Below the pieces are notes generated by a model. It searched no databases, was not told where the DNA came from, and worked only from the letters and a program-made list of their open reading frames with translations. This document shows positions 44,276-53,546 of a stretch of DNA of 64,000 nt, piece after piece. A program made the position numbers and the translations under genes. Every line of letters starts with the position of its first letter. Within the stretch, counting starts at the first letter, position 1. Source of the DNA: a cf. Phormidesmis sp. LEGE 11477 (GTDB lineage: Bacteria > Cyanobacteriota > Cyanobacteriia > Phormidesmidales > Phormidesmidaceae); assembly GCF_015207105.1 (NCBI RefSeq), contig NZ_JADEXO010000001.1:62001-126000 (forward strand). Direction: 5' to 3'.

Positions 44276-46036
44276 ATGAATGATGCGATCGTCGATCCGA
44301 TCTTGCAGCGGTATAAATTGGCGATCACGCAGCTTCTAGATCAGCTAAATCACTTTGCTCAAGCAATCGATAACGCAACGCTGACCAAAACTGTTCAAAA
44401 CCTACAGGAAAATATCAACCAGCCTTTTCTGTTTGTAGTCATTGGTGAGGTCAAAGCCGGCAAAAGCAGTTTTATTAACGCTCTCCTAGGCAGCGGTGAA
44501 ATCTGTGAGGTTGGCGCTGACCCGCGTACCAATATGGTCGCCAAGATTGTCTACACTCCAGGCGAAGGCTACAGCCGTGAAATCAAGCCCGGCGAACTGC
44601 GAGAGATCGGTCGCCCGGTGCCTATCTTAAAGCAGATTGCTATTGTCGATACGCCAGGAACCAATAGCCCCTTTCAAAAGCACGAAGATATCACCAAAGA
44701 ATTTATTCCTAACAGCGATCTGGTGATCTTTGTCTTCTTCTCGAAAAACCCCTACACCAACACCGCTTGGTCTTTAGTCGATTTTGCTCACAAAGAATGG
44801 AGAAAGCCAGTCATCTTTGTACTACAGCAAGCCGATCTAGCCGACGACAGAGAATTGCAGGCTTCAGAGCAATACATTAGCCAAGAGGCACAGCAGCGGC
44901 AGATTGCCAATCCAAGCGTGTTTGCAACCTCAGCAAAGCTAGCTGTCGATAGACTAGAGCGCGATCAGCTAGCAAGTAACCGCTCAGAAAATGAAGACGC
45001 TGGATTTACGCTGATTCAAGATTTCATTCGCAGCACTATTACAGGCGGACAGGGCTATCGGCTCAAGCTGACCTCAAACATCGGTGCGGCAGAGCAGATT
45101 GTAAATCGGCTAGGGGATGATATGCAGCTAATCAAACAGCAGCTGTATCAAGACGAGGCAGTAGTCGCTAAAATACGCGATCGCCTTGGTCAAGGCCAAA
45201 GCCAGTCCCACTATGAAATCGATGCTTTAGTTGAACGGTTGATGGTTCAATATGAGCGCACTATCTATCAGATCAAACAAGAATTTCGAGACGGCCTTTC
45301 TATCTTCACGCTAGCCAAACGCTCTGTGCTCTCGATTTTTAATCGTAAGCAGCGTATAGAAACTTGGATGAACGATCTGAAAACGCGCGCCCAGAAAGAG
45401 CTAGAAGAGACTTTAGATGAGACCTCAAAAGAGGGCGCTAAGCGGTTCATCGACAGCATTCAATCGATGATCAAACAGCTGCTAGCAGAGGTCACCACAC
45501 TAGAGAACGATGCGCTCAGAAAAACAGAAATTACCTTGCCGATGCTGGAATATCGCTACGAGGTGATTGAAAGCGTCAAGAACAAGATTTCTACTTTGCT
45601 CAATGACGAAACGTTTATGAACTGCCTGAGCGATACAGTCGATGGCGTAGGCCCCGGAGTTGCAGGCGGTGGGCTTTTAGCGGTTATTGGCGGAACCATC
45701 GCAGCGGTAACAGAAGTGGTGATTTTAGATATTATTGGCAGCGTGTTTTTAGGTGTGGGTGTGCTGTTAGCAGGCGGTGTACTGGTCGCAAAAAGGCGTA
45801 GGTTGATTCAGAAGCTAGATACTGAGCTAGAGAGAAACAAAGCCAGATTCGAGGCGACCGTATCAGAACAGCTAAACGCCCGGCTAAGCGGCATTTACGA
45901 TGAAATCGGCGCTAGCTTTGTCGATCTCTATGACTACGTAGATAAAGAGAGAGAAAGTCTGACGCCTTTAATTCATCAGTTTGAGCAGATTCAGCGTCAG
46001 ACGAAAGCGCTTGCAGCCGATATTCGCCAGCTATGA
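44276..46036 (+). CDS. Dynamin-like GTPase
   Basis: A large GTPase with G1 VIGEVKAGKSSFINALLG (near residue 57), a G2 threonine in TNMVAKI, G3 IVDTPGTNS, and a G4-like VLQQADLADD. A helical stalk region follows. A hydrophobic glycine-rich segment near residues 465-505 (GLLAVIGGTIAAVTEVVI and a second helix) acts as the membrane anchor. The final helices return to the stalk. Bacterial dynamin-like proteins remodel or guard membranes. G4 has QQAD in place of the usual xKxD, so nucleotide specificity is worth checking. Confidence 0.85.
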   Translation: MNDAIVDPILQRYKLAITQLLDQLNHFAQAIDNATLTKTVQNLQENINQPFLFVVIGEVKAGKSSFINALLGSGEICEVGADPRTNMVAKIVYTPGEGYSREIKPGELREIGRPVPILKQIAIVDTPGTNSPFQKHEDITKEFIPNSDLVIFVFFSKNPYTNTAWSLVDFAHKEWRKPVIFVLQQADLADDRELQASEQYISQEAQQRQIANPSVFATSAKLAVDRLERDQLASNRSENEDAGFTLIQDFIRSTITGGQGYRLKLTSNIGAAEQIVNRLGDDMQLIKQQLYQDEAVVAKIRDRLGQGQSQSHYEIDALVERLMVQYERTIYQIKQEFRDGLSIFTLAKRSVLSIFNRKQRIETWMNDLKTRAQKELEETLDETSKEGAKRFIDSIQSMIKQLLAEVTTLENDALRKTEITLPMLEYRYEVIESVKNKISTLLNDETFMNCLSDTVDGVGPGVAGGGLLAVIGGTIAAVTEVVILDIIGSVFLGVGVLLAGGVLVAKRRRLIQKLDTELERNKARFEATVSEQLNARLSGIYDEIGASFVDLYDYVDKERESLTPLIHQFEQIQRQTKALAADIRQL

Positions 46037-46055
46037 CCCTCTAGCTGTCATCATC

Positions 46056-46604
46056 TTGAGTAACTATATTGTTCGTCTAGCTAAGGAAGCAGATCTCGTT
46101 CATATTCCTGTAATTGAAGCGAGAGCGGCTAGGCAGTTTGAACCTTACGCCACCGAGCTGGAGATCTCGGTGGATCTGCTCTCGGGTCTAACGCCAATGA
46201 CTTTTTTGAAACGGGCGCAGGCAGAAAAGCGAATTTGGGTCGCGGCAATAGAAGCGCAACCAGTAGGATTTATCGTCGCTAAGTTTTTGTTAGAAAGCTG
46301 TTTTATCGTAGAGCTAGATGTGCTACCAGACTATGGTCGCCGAGGGATTGGCTCGGCCCTGATTGAGGCTTGCTGTGAAGGGGCTAGGTTGCGTAACCAC
46401 ACACAAATTACGCTGACTACCTTCCGCTATGTCCCTTGGAACATTCCTTTTTATCGGCAGTGTGGCTTTGAGATTCTTCCCCCAGAGCGCTGTTCCCGTG
46501 AGCTAAAAGCCATCGTAGAGCATGAAGCTCGCTATGGTTTTGTCCAAAAGCACCGGGTCGTGATGCGGCGGCTATTATCGAAGCGAGCCGAGCGGCGTGA
46601 GTGA
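46056..46604 (+). CDS. GNAT-family N-acetyltransferase
   Basis: An acetyl-CoA-dependent acetyltransferase. Core pattern: YIVRLAKEADLVHIPVIE, then WVAAIEAQPVGFIVAK, FIVELDVLPDYGRRGIGSAL (the pyrophosphate-binding loop) and NIPFYRQCGFEIL. The acceptor is unknown. The frame opens at TTG 45981 inside the dynamin gene, but homology to the fold begins near residue 28 of that reading. I therefore favour TTG 46056, just after the dynamin stop; no clear ribosome-binding site is seen. It overlaps queG by 8 bases, so the three genes are probably one operon. Confidence 0.78.
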   Translation: MSNYIVRLAKEADLVHIPVIEARAARQFEPYATELEISVDLLSGLTPMTFLKRAQAEKRIWVAAIEAQPVGFIVAKFLLESCFIVELDVLPDYGRRGIGSALIEACCEGARLRNHTQITLTTFRYVPWNIPFYRQCGFEILPPERCSRELKAIVEHEARYGFVQKHRVVMRRLLSKRAERRE

Positions 46605-47616
46605 TGTGAATCAGGGCATGAACCAGAATGTGAATAAAACAGAGCGGCTAAGCATGATCGATAGCAGGGCGATTAAACAGCAGGCGATCGCCCTGGGGTT
46701 TCACAAAGTTGGTATCGCCGCTATTCCGGCGGCCATGTCCGACCCTGAAGAAACGGTTAAGCGCTCGCTGCAGAGCTGGCTATCGCAGGGCTATCAGGCA
46801 GATATGGCCTGGATGAGCAACCCCAAACGGCAAAACATTCGCGCACTCATGCCAGAGGCGAATGCAATGATCTGCGTTGCCCTCAACTATTACACAGACC
46901 ATCAAAGGCCCACGGGCTCGCAATATGCCAAGATCTCTCGCTACGGCTGGGGTCGAGACTACCACCGAGTGCTGACTAAAAAGCTGAAGCAGCTTGCTGC
47001 CTGGTTGCGATCACAAAGTAGTGGAGACAGTGAGATTCTCGCTCGTCCCTATGCCGATACCGGCCCCGTCCAAGACAAATTTTGGGCGCAGCAGGCAGGC
47101 ATCGGCTGGAACGCCAAGAATGGTAATGTGATTAGCCGCGAATACGGCTCCTGGATATTCTTAGGCGAGATTGTCACTAACCTAGTTCTGACGCCCGATC
47201 CTGTGCATACCGCTCACTGTGGCAACTGCACCCGCTGTATCACGGCCTGCCCTACCGCCGCGATTCGTTCGCCCGGCGTGGTGGATGCCAATCGCTGCAT
47301 TGCCTATCACACGATTGAAAACCGAGCTGAGCAGCTACCGGATGCGATCGCCTCAAATCTACAGAACTGGGTTGCAGGCTGTGATATCTGCCAAGACGTT
47401 TGCCCATGGAATCAGCGATTTGCCAAAGTCACAGATGTAGCCGAATTTGAGCCCTACCCTGACAACGTCGATCCAACCTTAGCCGAGCTAGCTAGCATTA
47501 CAGAAGAGGAATGGCAGCAGCGCTTTCCAGCCTCGGCCCTCAGGCGGATAAAGCCTCGTATGCTCAGACGAAATGCCAGCGCCGCCCTAGAACACAGCAG
47601 AGATCACATACACTAG
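46597..47616 (+). CDS. queG: Epoxyqueuosine reductase
   Basis: QueG carries out the last step of queuosine synthesis in tRNA, using cobalamin and two [4Fe-4S] clusters. The N-terminal cobalamin-binding domain has GFHKVGIAAI, YQADMAWM and YYTDHQRP. The active-site region is ARPYADTGPVQDKFWAQQAG, followed by IGWNAKNGNVIS. Cluster motifs are CGNCTRCITACPTAAI and CDICQDVCPWN. A GTG at 46597 overlaps the acetyltransferase end; an internal ATG at 46654 gives a leader closer to other QueG proteins. Confidence 0.95.
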   Translation: MSDVNQGMNQNVNKTERLSMIDSRAIKQQAIALGFHKVGIAAIPAAMSDPEETVKRSLQSWLSQGYQADMAWMSNPKRQNIRALMPEANAMICVALNYYTDHQRPTGSQYAKISRYGWGRDYHRVLTKKLKQLAAWLRSQSSGDSEILARPYADTGPVQDKFWAQQAGIGWNAKNGNVISREYGSWIFLGEIVTNLVLTPDPVHTAHCGNCTRCITACPTAAIRSPGVVDANRCIAYHTIENRAEQLPDAIASNLQNWVAGCDICQDVCPWNQRFAKVTDVAEFEPYPDNVDPTLAELASITEEEWQQRFPASALRRIKPRMLRRNASAALEHSRDHIH

Positions 47617-47646
47617 TTGAGCTGATTACAGAGATGACAAGACGCG

Positions 47647-48255
47647 GTGACTGAAGACAAAAGTACGGCCCAGCAGATCGCAGCGACCGAGACTAAGGCA
47701 ACTAAGACCGAGCCCAAAGGCTGGCGGCGGCTAGTCTCTGAGAATGTCCGTCTTGTGGCGATCGCACTGGTCATTGCGATTACCGTTCGCCTGTTCATCG
47801 CCGAACCTCGCTTTATTCCATCGCCTTCGATGGTGCCAACGCTATCAGTCGGCGATCGTCTCCTCGTCGAAAAAGTCTCCTACCGTCTTCATCAACCCCA
47901 TAGAGGAGACATCGTTGTTTTTGAGCCACCACCACAGCTACAGGAGTATGGCTATACCGCTAGTCAAGCGTTTATTAAACGAGTGATTGGCTTACCGGGA
48001 CAGACCGTACAGGTCACTCAGGGCCGCGTTTACGTCGATGGTCAGCCACTAGACGAAGACTACATTTTAGAAATGCCTGAATACGAAATGCCTCCGGTAG
48101 AAGTTCCGGCCAGCCGCCTCTTTGTCATGGGCGATAACCGCAACGACAGCAACGATTCTCACGTTTGGGGCTTCTTACCCGTGCAGAATGTAATTGGCCG
48201 CGCCGCGCTGCGGTTTTGGCCGTTGGATAAAGTTGGAACCGTAAGTATCAGCTAG
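47647..48255 (+). CDS. lepB: Signal peptidase I
   Basis: The enzyme cuts Sec and Tat signal peptides at the outer membrane face. One N-terminal anchor helix (about residues 35-52) precedes the serine motif FIPSPSMVPTL (S61). The lysine of the Ser-Lys dyad is in FIKRVIGLPGQ (K111), and box E is VMGDNRNDSNDSHVWGFLP. The length of 202 is typical of the short cyanobacterial form. The start is GTG. It lies 30 bases after queG on the same strand. Confidence 0.95.
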   Translation: MTEDKSTAQQIAATETKATKTEPKGWRRLVSENVRLVAIALVIAITVRLFIAEPRFIPSPSMVPTLSVGDRLLVEKVSYRLHQPHRGDIVVFEPPPQLQEYGYTASQAFIKRVIGLPGQTVQVTQGRVYVDGQPLDEDYILEMPEYEMPPVEVPASRLFVMGDNRNDSNDSHVWGFLPVQNVIGRAALRFWPLDKVGTVSIS

Positions 48256-48290
48256 GCTCAGACTTCAGAGGCATAGAAGAATTCAATTGT

Positions 48291-48830
48291 TTAGAACTTG
48301 AGATAGTGCAATAGTTCAACGGTCACTTCTGAGGTGAGCCGCAGCCGGTCTTGTAGATCGGCTAGATCTTTATAAGGCCCAGACTGCCGGTAGTGAACAA
48401 TCGCCCGACCTAAAAATGTGTCGATAGCAGGAACCGCCGTCAGCTCTATCGCAGTTGCCGTGTTGACGTTTACTTTTTGAGGCTCTAGCGCCTCCGCCGC
48501 ATCGTAGTAGCAGAATTGCAAGATCACCTGCCAGGGTCGAATCTGTTGAACGGGTAAACCCAAGGCGGCGGCGATGTCTTCGATGCAGGTGAAAGAAACT
48601 TTTTGACTGACTTTTTGACTAGTAAGATTGGTGAGCGATCGCGCCTGATGAATTGACAGCCCCGGCAGTCGCAGCCAGTCATCGACCGACGCCGTATTGG
48701 CATCAATCCGCATTCCCCAGCTAGCCGCCAACCGCACCTCTTCAAAGGATTGAAAGCGATAGTAGGGCTCTTGGCGAAGCCGCCGCTGCAGTGGATGGCT
48801 TTTGCGAAGGAATCTATCAAGCAAGATCAA
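48291..48830 (-). CDS. ComEA-like protein with two helix-hairpin-helix regions
   Basis: Two ComEA-type HhH regions are visible. One is RIDANTASVDDWLRLPGLSI near residue 42. The other is VNVNTATAIELTAVPAIDTF near residue 120, followed by the GPYKDLADLQDR hairpin. No signal peptide or anchor is seen, unlike ComEA itself, so it is probably cytosolic and may bind DNA non-specifically. The start is TTG with no clear ribosome-binding site. It is convergent with lepB. Confidence 0.7.
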   Translation of the reverse strand: MILLDRFLRKSHPLQRRLRQEPYYRFQSFEEVRLAASWGMRIDANTASVDDWLRLPGLSIHQARSLTNLTSQKVSQKVSFTCIEDIAAALGLPVQQIRPWQVILQFCYYDAAEALEPQKVNVNTATAIELTAVPAIDTFLGRAIVHYRQSGPYKDLADLQDRLRLTSEVTVELLHYLKF

Positions 48831-48888
48831 AGAGGTAAGGGTTCAAACCTACCTAGTAAGAGATTGAGACTGTTCAAAAATCAGGTCG

Positions 48889-49329
48889 CTAATCAATTTT
48901 CCCCAAAAGTTTGCGGCGCTTCTGTTCAAACTCGTATTCCGTAATCAGTCCATCTTGGCGTAGCTGGTCAAGTTCTCTAATAGCAATGGCTACCTGCTGT
49001 GTTCGCTGGGCTTGAATATTCCCAAGCTTAGAACTATCAGAGCTAGATGTAAGGGGCGGCTCTACCTGCCTGTCATCAGCCAACAGGGTTTCTGCCTTAG
49101 GAAAACGAACTTTGGGAAAACGAGACTCAAAGCCCTGGTCGCTCTGACTCAGGTACCAAATGCCTTCTATGCAACAGGCCACTGCCGGAACACCCGTCGG
49201 CATTAGGATCAAGTACACAACGCCCCAGAGATACTGTCCTAGGTAAAACTTGTGTAGCCAGGTCAGCGGTAGCGGCGTGGGTAGGCTACCGGCAAACGCT
49301 AGTGCGATCGCAATCTTTCGACGTTGCAT
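48889..49329 (-). CDS. TM2-domain protein with SHOCT-like tail
   Basis: The N-terminal 65 residues form two membrane helices around LHKFYLGQYLWGVVYLI, the TM2 motif. The C-terminal 30 residues (IRELDQLRQDGLITEYEFEQ, then KRRKLL) are a SHOCT-like short helical domain, often found at the ends of membrane proteins. A Ser/Pro-rich linker joins them. The function of such proteins is unknown. The gene lies 59 bases upstream of the HhH gene on the same strand. Confidence 0.75.
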   Translation of the reverse strand: MQRRKIAIALAFAGSLPTPLPLTWLHKFYLGQYLWGVVYLILMPTGVPAVACCIEGIWYLSQSDQGFESRFPKVRFPKAETLLADDRQVEPPLTSSSDSSKLGNIQAQRTQQVAIAIRELDQLRQDGLITEYEFEQKRRKLLGKID

Positions 49330-49451
49330 AGAGCCTTCAAGCAGAGTGTACAGCCGGAGCCTAGGATCGAACCCCTACTAAATACATTTACGGGTAGTGA
49401 CTGGGCATTCTAGGTTTGGGGGGAACAGGCGATCGCATCGCCACTTTTTTC

Positions 49452-50489
49452 ATGCCAGCAGCCGAACTCTTCACAGAACTTACGAATCTAGTCGATGTCG
49501 ATCCCTTTGCGCTGATAGGCATTTCAGTCAGTGCAGACGAAAAACGCATTGCTAAACGCTACCGCAGCATTGCCAAACAGCTCCATCCAGATATACTAGC
49601 TAATCTGCCGAACCAGCAAGGTCTGACATCCGCACTCGCCGCTCAGGTGATAGCGCGTATTGTAAACCCGTCTTACCAAAAGCTCAAACACGAAAAAAGC
49701 CGTAAAGAAACCCTTACCATGTTGCGGCTACGAGTCCGTAGGCTCAGCCGCAGTGACAAACTTATTCCCACCTTCGAGCATGCTCAAAAACTAGCCGCTA
49801 TAGAAGATAGCGGTATCGATGTCTACTACGAACAGGCGGTCAGCCAGCTCGCTCAGACCCAATTTGCGACGCTCGATCGGCTACACGCGCACTCTCTCGA
49901 ACTCGGCCAGCTCAACTTAATATATCTGAGCCGTAAGATGACAGCGCCCGCCATCCGCAAAAAACGCTCTGGCCTGATCTCTAGCCCCATTATCCCTACC
50001 GCTGGCAATACTGTTGGTAGCACTGATCCTATATCAGCTAGTTCCCAGAGCGAAAGTCGAGGGGAAAACAGCTCAGCTTCTATACCAGCACCGCCAGCAC
50101 CGCCAGTAAACTATGTGGCTAGGCATACAGAAAGAGCCAAAACGTATCTTAAGCAGCGTAACTATGAGTACGCTGTCCAAGAACTGCGCGAAGCTCTCAA
50201 GCTCTCTCCCCAAAGTCCAGAAATTCACTCTATGCTTGCCCAAACCTATTACAAGCAGTCACTCATTGGCATGGCTAAAGCCCATTTCAAGCAAGCGTAC
50301 CGCCTCAATCCAAACCACTCAGTCGTCAAGAAGTATATTGAACTTTTGGGTCTGAGTGCTGAATTAGAAAAGGAAACCGCCCAAAGGAAACCGCCATCAG
50401 CAGTCAGTAAGATAGCGACTGATTCTGATGAAGATACTACTTCTACGACCTCTAAAACAGCCTGGCTAGGTAAACTGCTGCGACGATAG
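49452..50489 (+). CDS. J-domain protein with TPR repeats
   Basis: The N-terminal J-domain (about residues 15-90) has FALIGISVSADEKRIAKRYR and the HPD motif in KQLHPDIL, which stimulates DnaK ATPase. A Ser/Pro-rich linker follows. About two TPR units then appear (TYLKQRNYEYAVQELREALK; IHSMLAQTYYKQ with AKAHFKQAYRL), likely a client-binding part, and a short Ser/Thr tail. It is a type III J-protein in organisation. I chose ATG 49452; a TTG at 49416 would add 12 residues outside the domain. Confidence 0.82.
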   Translation: MPAAELFTELTNLVDVDPFALIGISVSADEKRIAKRYRSIAKQLHPDILANLPNQQGLTSALAAQVIARIVNPSYQKLKHEKSRKETLTMLRLRVRRLSRSDKLIPTFEHAQKLAAIEDSGIDVYYEQAVSQLAQTQFATLDRLHAHSLELGQLNLIYLSRKMTAPAIRKKRSGLISSPIIPTAGNTVGSTDPISASSQSESRGENSSASIPAPPAPPVNYVARHTERAKTYLKQRNYEYAVQELREALKLSPQSPEIHSMLAQTYYKQSLIGMAKAHFKQAYRLNPNHSVVKKYIELLGLSAELEKETAQRKPPSAVSKIATDSDEDTTSTTSKTAWLGKLLRR

Positions 50490-50601
50490 CTCGGCAGTGG
50501 TGATAACTCACCTTGGCGCAGACTATGTAAACGCTTACGCTATAGCTATAGAACTTAAGCTTTTAGTTTGACGCGGCAGTCGTCACGGAGTGTTGATAAT
50601 C

Positions 50602-50919
50602 ATGGGAATGTTTGATTCAGACCTAGTGCAGCAGGAAGCCAACCAGCTCTTTCAGGACTACCAGTCACTAATGCAGCTCGGCGGTAACTATGGCAAGTTT
50701 GATCAAAAAGGTAAAAAGATCTTCATTGATCAAATGGAATCGGTCATGGAGCGCTATCGCATTTTTATGAAGCGATTTGAACTCTCAGAAGATTTTATGG
50801 CCAAGATGACAATGGAGCAGCTAAAGACCCAGCTCGGTCAGTTTGGTACCACCCCGCAGCAGATGTTCGACCAAATGCATCAGACCTTAGAGAGAATGAA
50901 AGCAGAAATTAAAGAGTGA
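50602..50919 (+). CDS. DUF1825 family protein, cyanobacterial
   Basis: A 105-residue helical soluble protein. The family pattern FDSDLVQQEANQLFQDYQSL, then KFDQKGKKIFIDQMESVMER, MKRFELSEDFMAKMTMEQLK and FGTTPQQMFDQMHQTLERMK is highly conserved in cyanobacteria. Its function is not established. I chose ATG 50602, preceded by GGAG, over a GTG at 50590 that gives an atypical MLII leader. Confidence 0.92.
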   Translation: MGMFDSDLVQQEANQLFQDYQSLMQLGGNYGKFDQKGKKIFIDQMESVMERYRIFMKRFELSEDFMAKMTMEQLKTQLGQFGTTPQQMFDQMHQTLERMKAEIKE

Positions 50920-50986
50920 CTTTCTTGAAGACGCTCTTTTGGAACCACTACGTAAAAGGCTCCGTTCTCGCAACTAGTCCGTTTTG

Positions 50987-51018
50987 GCAAGTAGGACAAC
51001 TAGCAAGTAGGACAACTA
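50987..51018. repeat. 16-base tandem duplication
   Basis: Two exact abutting copies of GCAAGTAGGACAACTA lie at 50987-51002 and 51003-51018. The site is between the convergent DUF1825 and penicillin-binding protein genes. Confidence 0.9.
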
Positions 51019-51040
51019 GATAGCAAGGACGGGCTCGATT

Positions 51041-52972
51041 TTAAGGGCGGATAAATTCGTTAGGCTTACGGAACTGCTCAACGGGTTCATCTCGCAGCGC
51101 CTCTACCATGAAATCACGCCACACTGGCGCTGCGTAGCCACCCCCAGTTGCCCCACTGCCTAGCGGTCGATTGTCATCGTTCCCGACCCACACTGCTGTC
51201 GCCAACTGAGGCACGTAGCCGACGAACCAAACGTCTCGTTGCGAGTCTGTGGTTCCAGTTTTCCCGGCTGCTGGCCGTCCGATTTTCGCATTTGTGGCTG
51301 TGCCCTGTGAAATCACGCCCTGTAGAACATTTGTTAGCGCTGCGCTGGCCCAAGGGTCTAGCAGCAATTGAGGCTTTGGCGTATTGTCTAGAATCATATT
51401 GCCTCTGCTATCGGTCACCTGCACGATTAGCGTCGGGTCAGAATGCCAGCCATAGTTTGCAAACGTTGCATAGGCTCCTGCTAACTCTAAGGGAGTCAAA
51501 TCTACCGCACCTAGCGGTAAAGAAATGACCGGGTCCATCGGGCTCTCGATTCCTAAGGTTCTAGCAATCTCCACGATTCGATTGATACCTACCGTCTGAC
51601 CGAGCTTGATGGCAGGTACGTTTCGAGAGGTTTCGAGAGCCTTTCTAAGCGGAATATCGCCCATGAAAGAACCGTCATAGTTTCGAGGTGTATAGGTCTT
51701 GTAGCCGTCAGGGTAGCTAACGGGCGAGTCGCTGATCATGCTATCAGGCGTATACTTGCCTGAAGCGAAGGCGGCGTAGTAGACAAAAGGCTTGAAGGCC
51801 GATCCCGGCTGACGGGTGGATTGGACAGCGCGGTTGAACTGACTAGAGCCGTGGTCGACGCCCCCGACGAGGGCTTTGACAAAGTGGGTACGAGGATCGA
51901 CGGCCACTAGCGCCATCTCATCGGCGTAGGCACCGCTACCAAAGTAGCGATAGTAGCTATCGGCAACCGTATCTTCAGCGAGCTGCTGTAGGTCTAGATC
52001 AATGGTCGTCTGAATACGCATGCCGCCTTTGGCCACGGCTTCTTCACCAAACTGGTCAGTCAGCTCTTTCATGACAGCTTCAGTGACGTAAGGTGCCTGG
52101 CTAGAGCGAAAAGACGTGATCTCACCGAGAGTGAGCGGCTGCTTTTTAGCTGCTTCTACTTCCTCGGCGGAGGCCCACTGGAGCTGCTCCATTCTGTTGA
52201 GAACCAGAGCCTGACGCTTTTTGGCTTCTTCGTAGTCAAGAAAAGGACTGAAGCTCTCGGGGGCCTGAATCAGACCTGCCATCATTGCCGATTCAGCTAG
52301 GGTGAGGTCCTTGGCAGATTTATTAAAATAGCTTTGGGCAGCGGTTTCAGCGCCGTAGGTATTGTGACCCCAGTACACTTGATTGAGATAGAGTTCAAAG
52401 ATTTCGTCTTTTTCAAAGATCTGCTCGATCCGCATCGCTAGGACGACTTCGACTAGCTTGCGGCTGATAGTGCGCTCTGGCGTCAAGAACAGGTTTTTGA
52501 CAAGCTGCATGGTGACGGTGGAGCCGCCCTGTACGGTTGAACCCGCTTGAAAATTGGCGAAGAAGGCTCTGGCGATGCCCGTGGGATTGATCCCCTGGTG
52601 GGTGTAGAAGGCGCTGTCTTCCATGGCTAGAACAGCTCGCTTCATATCTGGCGAGATATCATCGAGGTCAATAACTTCGCGGTTGGCTTCGCCGTGAACG
52701 TTATCTAGCAAAGCGCCGTTGATATCGTAGACGTAGCTGGTTTCTGAAGGAATATAGTTCCGCAGGACGCGCACATCGGGTAGGTTGCGAAAGCTGATAG
52801 CTAAGCCAACTAGTCCGCCTGCGACGACTGAGCTACCGAGCATCGCTACTGTTAGCAGGGTCGCTGCGCTGATTTGGCTAACGTCCTGAATATAGCTGAG
52901 AACTTTGGGCGATCGCACCAAAGGTGACCGACGGGAACGCGATCGCACTTTTCGGAAACTATTTGAAGACAC
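51041..52972 (-). CDS. Class A penicillin-binding protein (transglycosylase/transpeptidase)
   Basis: A bifunctional peptidoglycan synthase anchored by one N-terminal helix (about residues 36-62). The GT51 domain has AMEDSAFYTHQGINPTGIAR (catalytic glutamate near 118), GGSTVTMQLVKNLFL, and the helical RKLVEVVLAMRIEQ. The transpeptidase domain has SxxK in GSAFKPF (S391), SRN in the ETSRNVPAI block, and GKTGTTD. The length of 643 is in the PBP1A/2A range. It is convergent with the DUF1825 gene and divergent from tyrS, and likely is one of several paralogues. Confidence 0.93.
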   Translation of the reverse strand: MSSNSFRKVRSRSRRSPLVRSPKVLSYIQDVSQISAATLLTVAMLGSSVVAGGLVGLAISFRNLPDVRVLRNYIPSETSYVYDINGALLDNVHGEANREVIDLDDISPDMKRAVLAMEDSAFYTHQGINPTGIARAFFANFQAGSTVQGGSTVTMQLVKNLFLTPERTISRKLVEVVLAMRIEQIFEKDEIFELYLNQVYWGHNTYGAETAAQSYFNKSAKDLTLAESAMMAGLIQAPESFSPFLDYEEAKKRQALVLNRMEQLQWASAEEVEAAKKQPLTLGEITSFRSSQAPYVTEAVMKELTDQFGEEAVAKGGMRIQTTIDLDLQQLAEDTVADSYYRYFGSGAYADEMALVAVDPRTHFVKALVGGVDHGSSQFNRAVQSTRQPGSAFKPFVYYAAFASGKYTPDSMISDSPVSYPDGYKTYTPRNYDGSFMGDIPLRKALETSRNVPAIKLGQTVGINRIVEIARTLGIESPMDPVISLPLGAVDLTPLELAGAYATFANYGWHSDPTLIVQVTDSRGNMILDNTPKPQLLLDPWASAALTNVLQGVISQGTATNAKIGRPAAGKTGTTDSQRDVWFVGYVPQLATAVWVGNDDNRPLGSGATGGGYAAPVWRDFMVEALRDEPVEQFRKPNEFIRP

Positions 52973-53546
52973 AGGTAAACAATACTTCCTTAGTAGAGTT
53001 GAAGGGGTGAGAGGTAGATCCTTGCTTGGCTGCGCGTCGGCATTTCGGCATTCGTTACAGCTGAGTAGTTGGTGTCAATATAGAGGATATTTTGCAAATG
53101 TCTAGTGGTTTAGGGCGATATTGTCAAATAATTTTCAAAATACAGTTTTCAAAATACATCTAGCCGTATTAAGCCGCAGTAAATAGATGACATCTCACTA
53201 ATGGCATCACTAGTGCTAGTGGCCTAAGACTAATAGCACCTACTAACGGGATCTCAAGCGTAGCGCAGCAAATAGAAGCATGACGAATTAGATGGATTCA
53301 AGACAAGTTTGATCTAGGCAAGACTGTCTACAGACCTGTTGATACCCATAGTTGATACCAACCCTTTGATGCTGACCAGCAGTAGAGTCTACTTAGCGAC
53401 GGTGCTGGTACGCTTGATGCCAGCACATCTAACACCAATAAGCGGTAGCCAGCAGCATCCTTGGGCGGCTAACTTCTTCAGCTATAGAAACCGAGGAAAG
53501 CTACACTATCAGAGCCCCTTGTAACCTTGTATTCGTTGTCCTTCTT
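52973..53546. other. 574-base divergent region between the PBP gene and tyrS
   Basis: No gene is supported; the few short frames have no family pattern. A 13-base tandem duplicate of GTTGATACCCATA type lies at 53338-53363. A 7-base perfect hairpin lies at 53402-53408 and 53420-53426. Promoters for both flanking genes must be here. Confidence 0.5.

Noticed and set aside
49362-49376. Minus-strand GGGGTTCGATCC, similar to a tRNA T-arm
   Set aside because: Only one or two pairs of the T-stem form and no acceptor stem is found; it lies in a short divergent intergenic region.
53339-53524. 61-codon open frame upstream of tyrS
   Set aside because: It has no ribosome-binding site or family pattern and contains a short tandem duplicate typical of intergenic DNA here.
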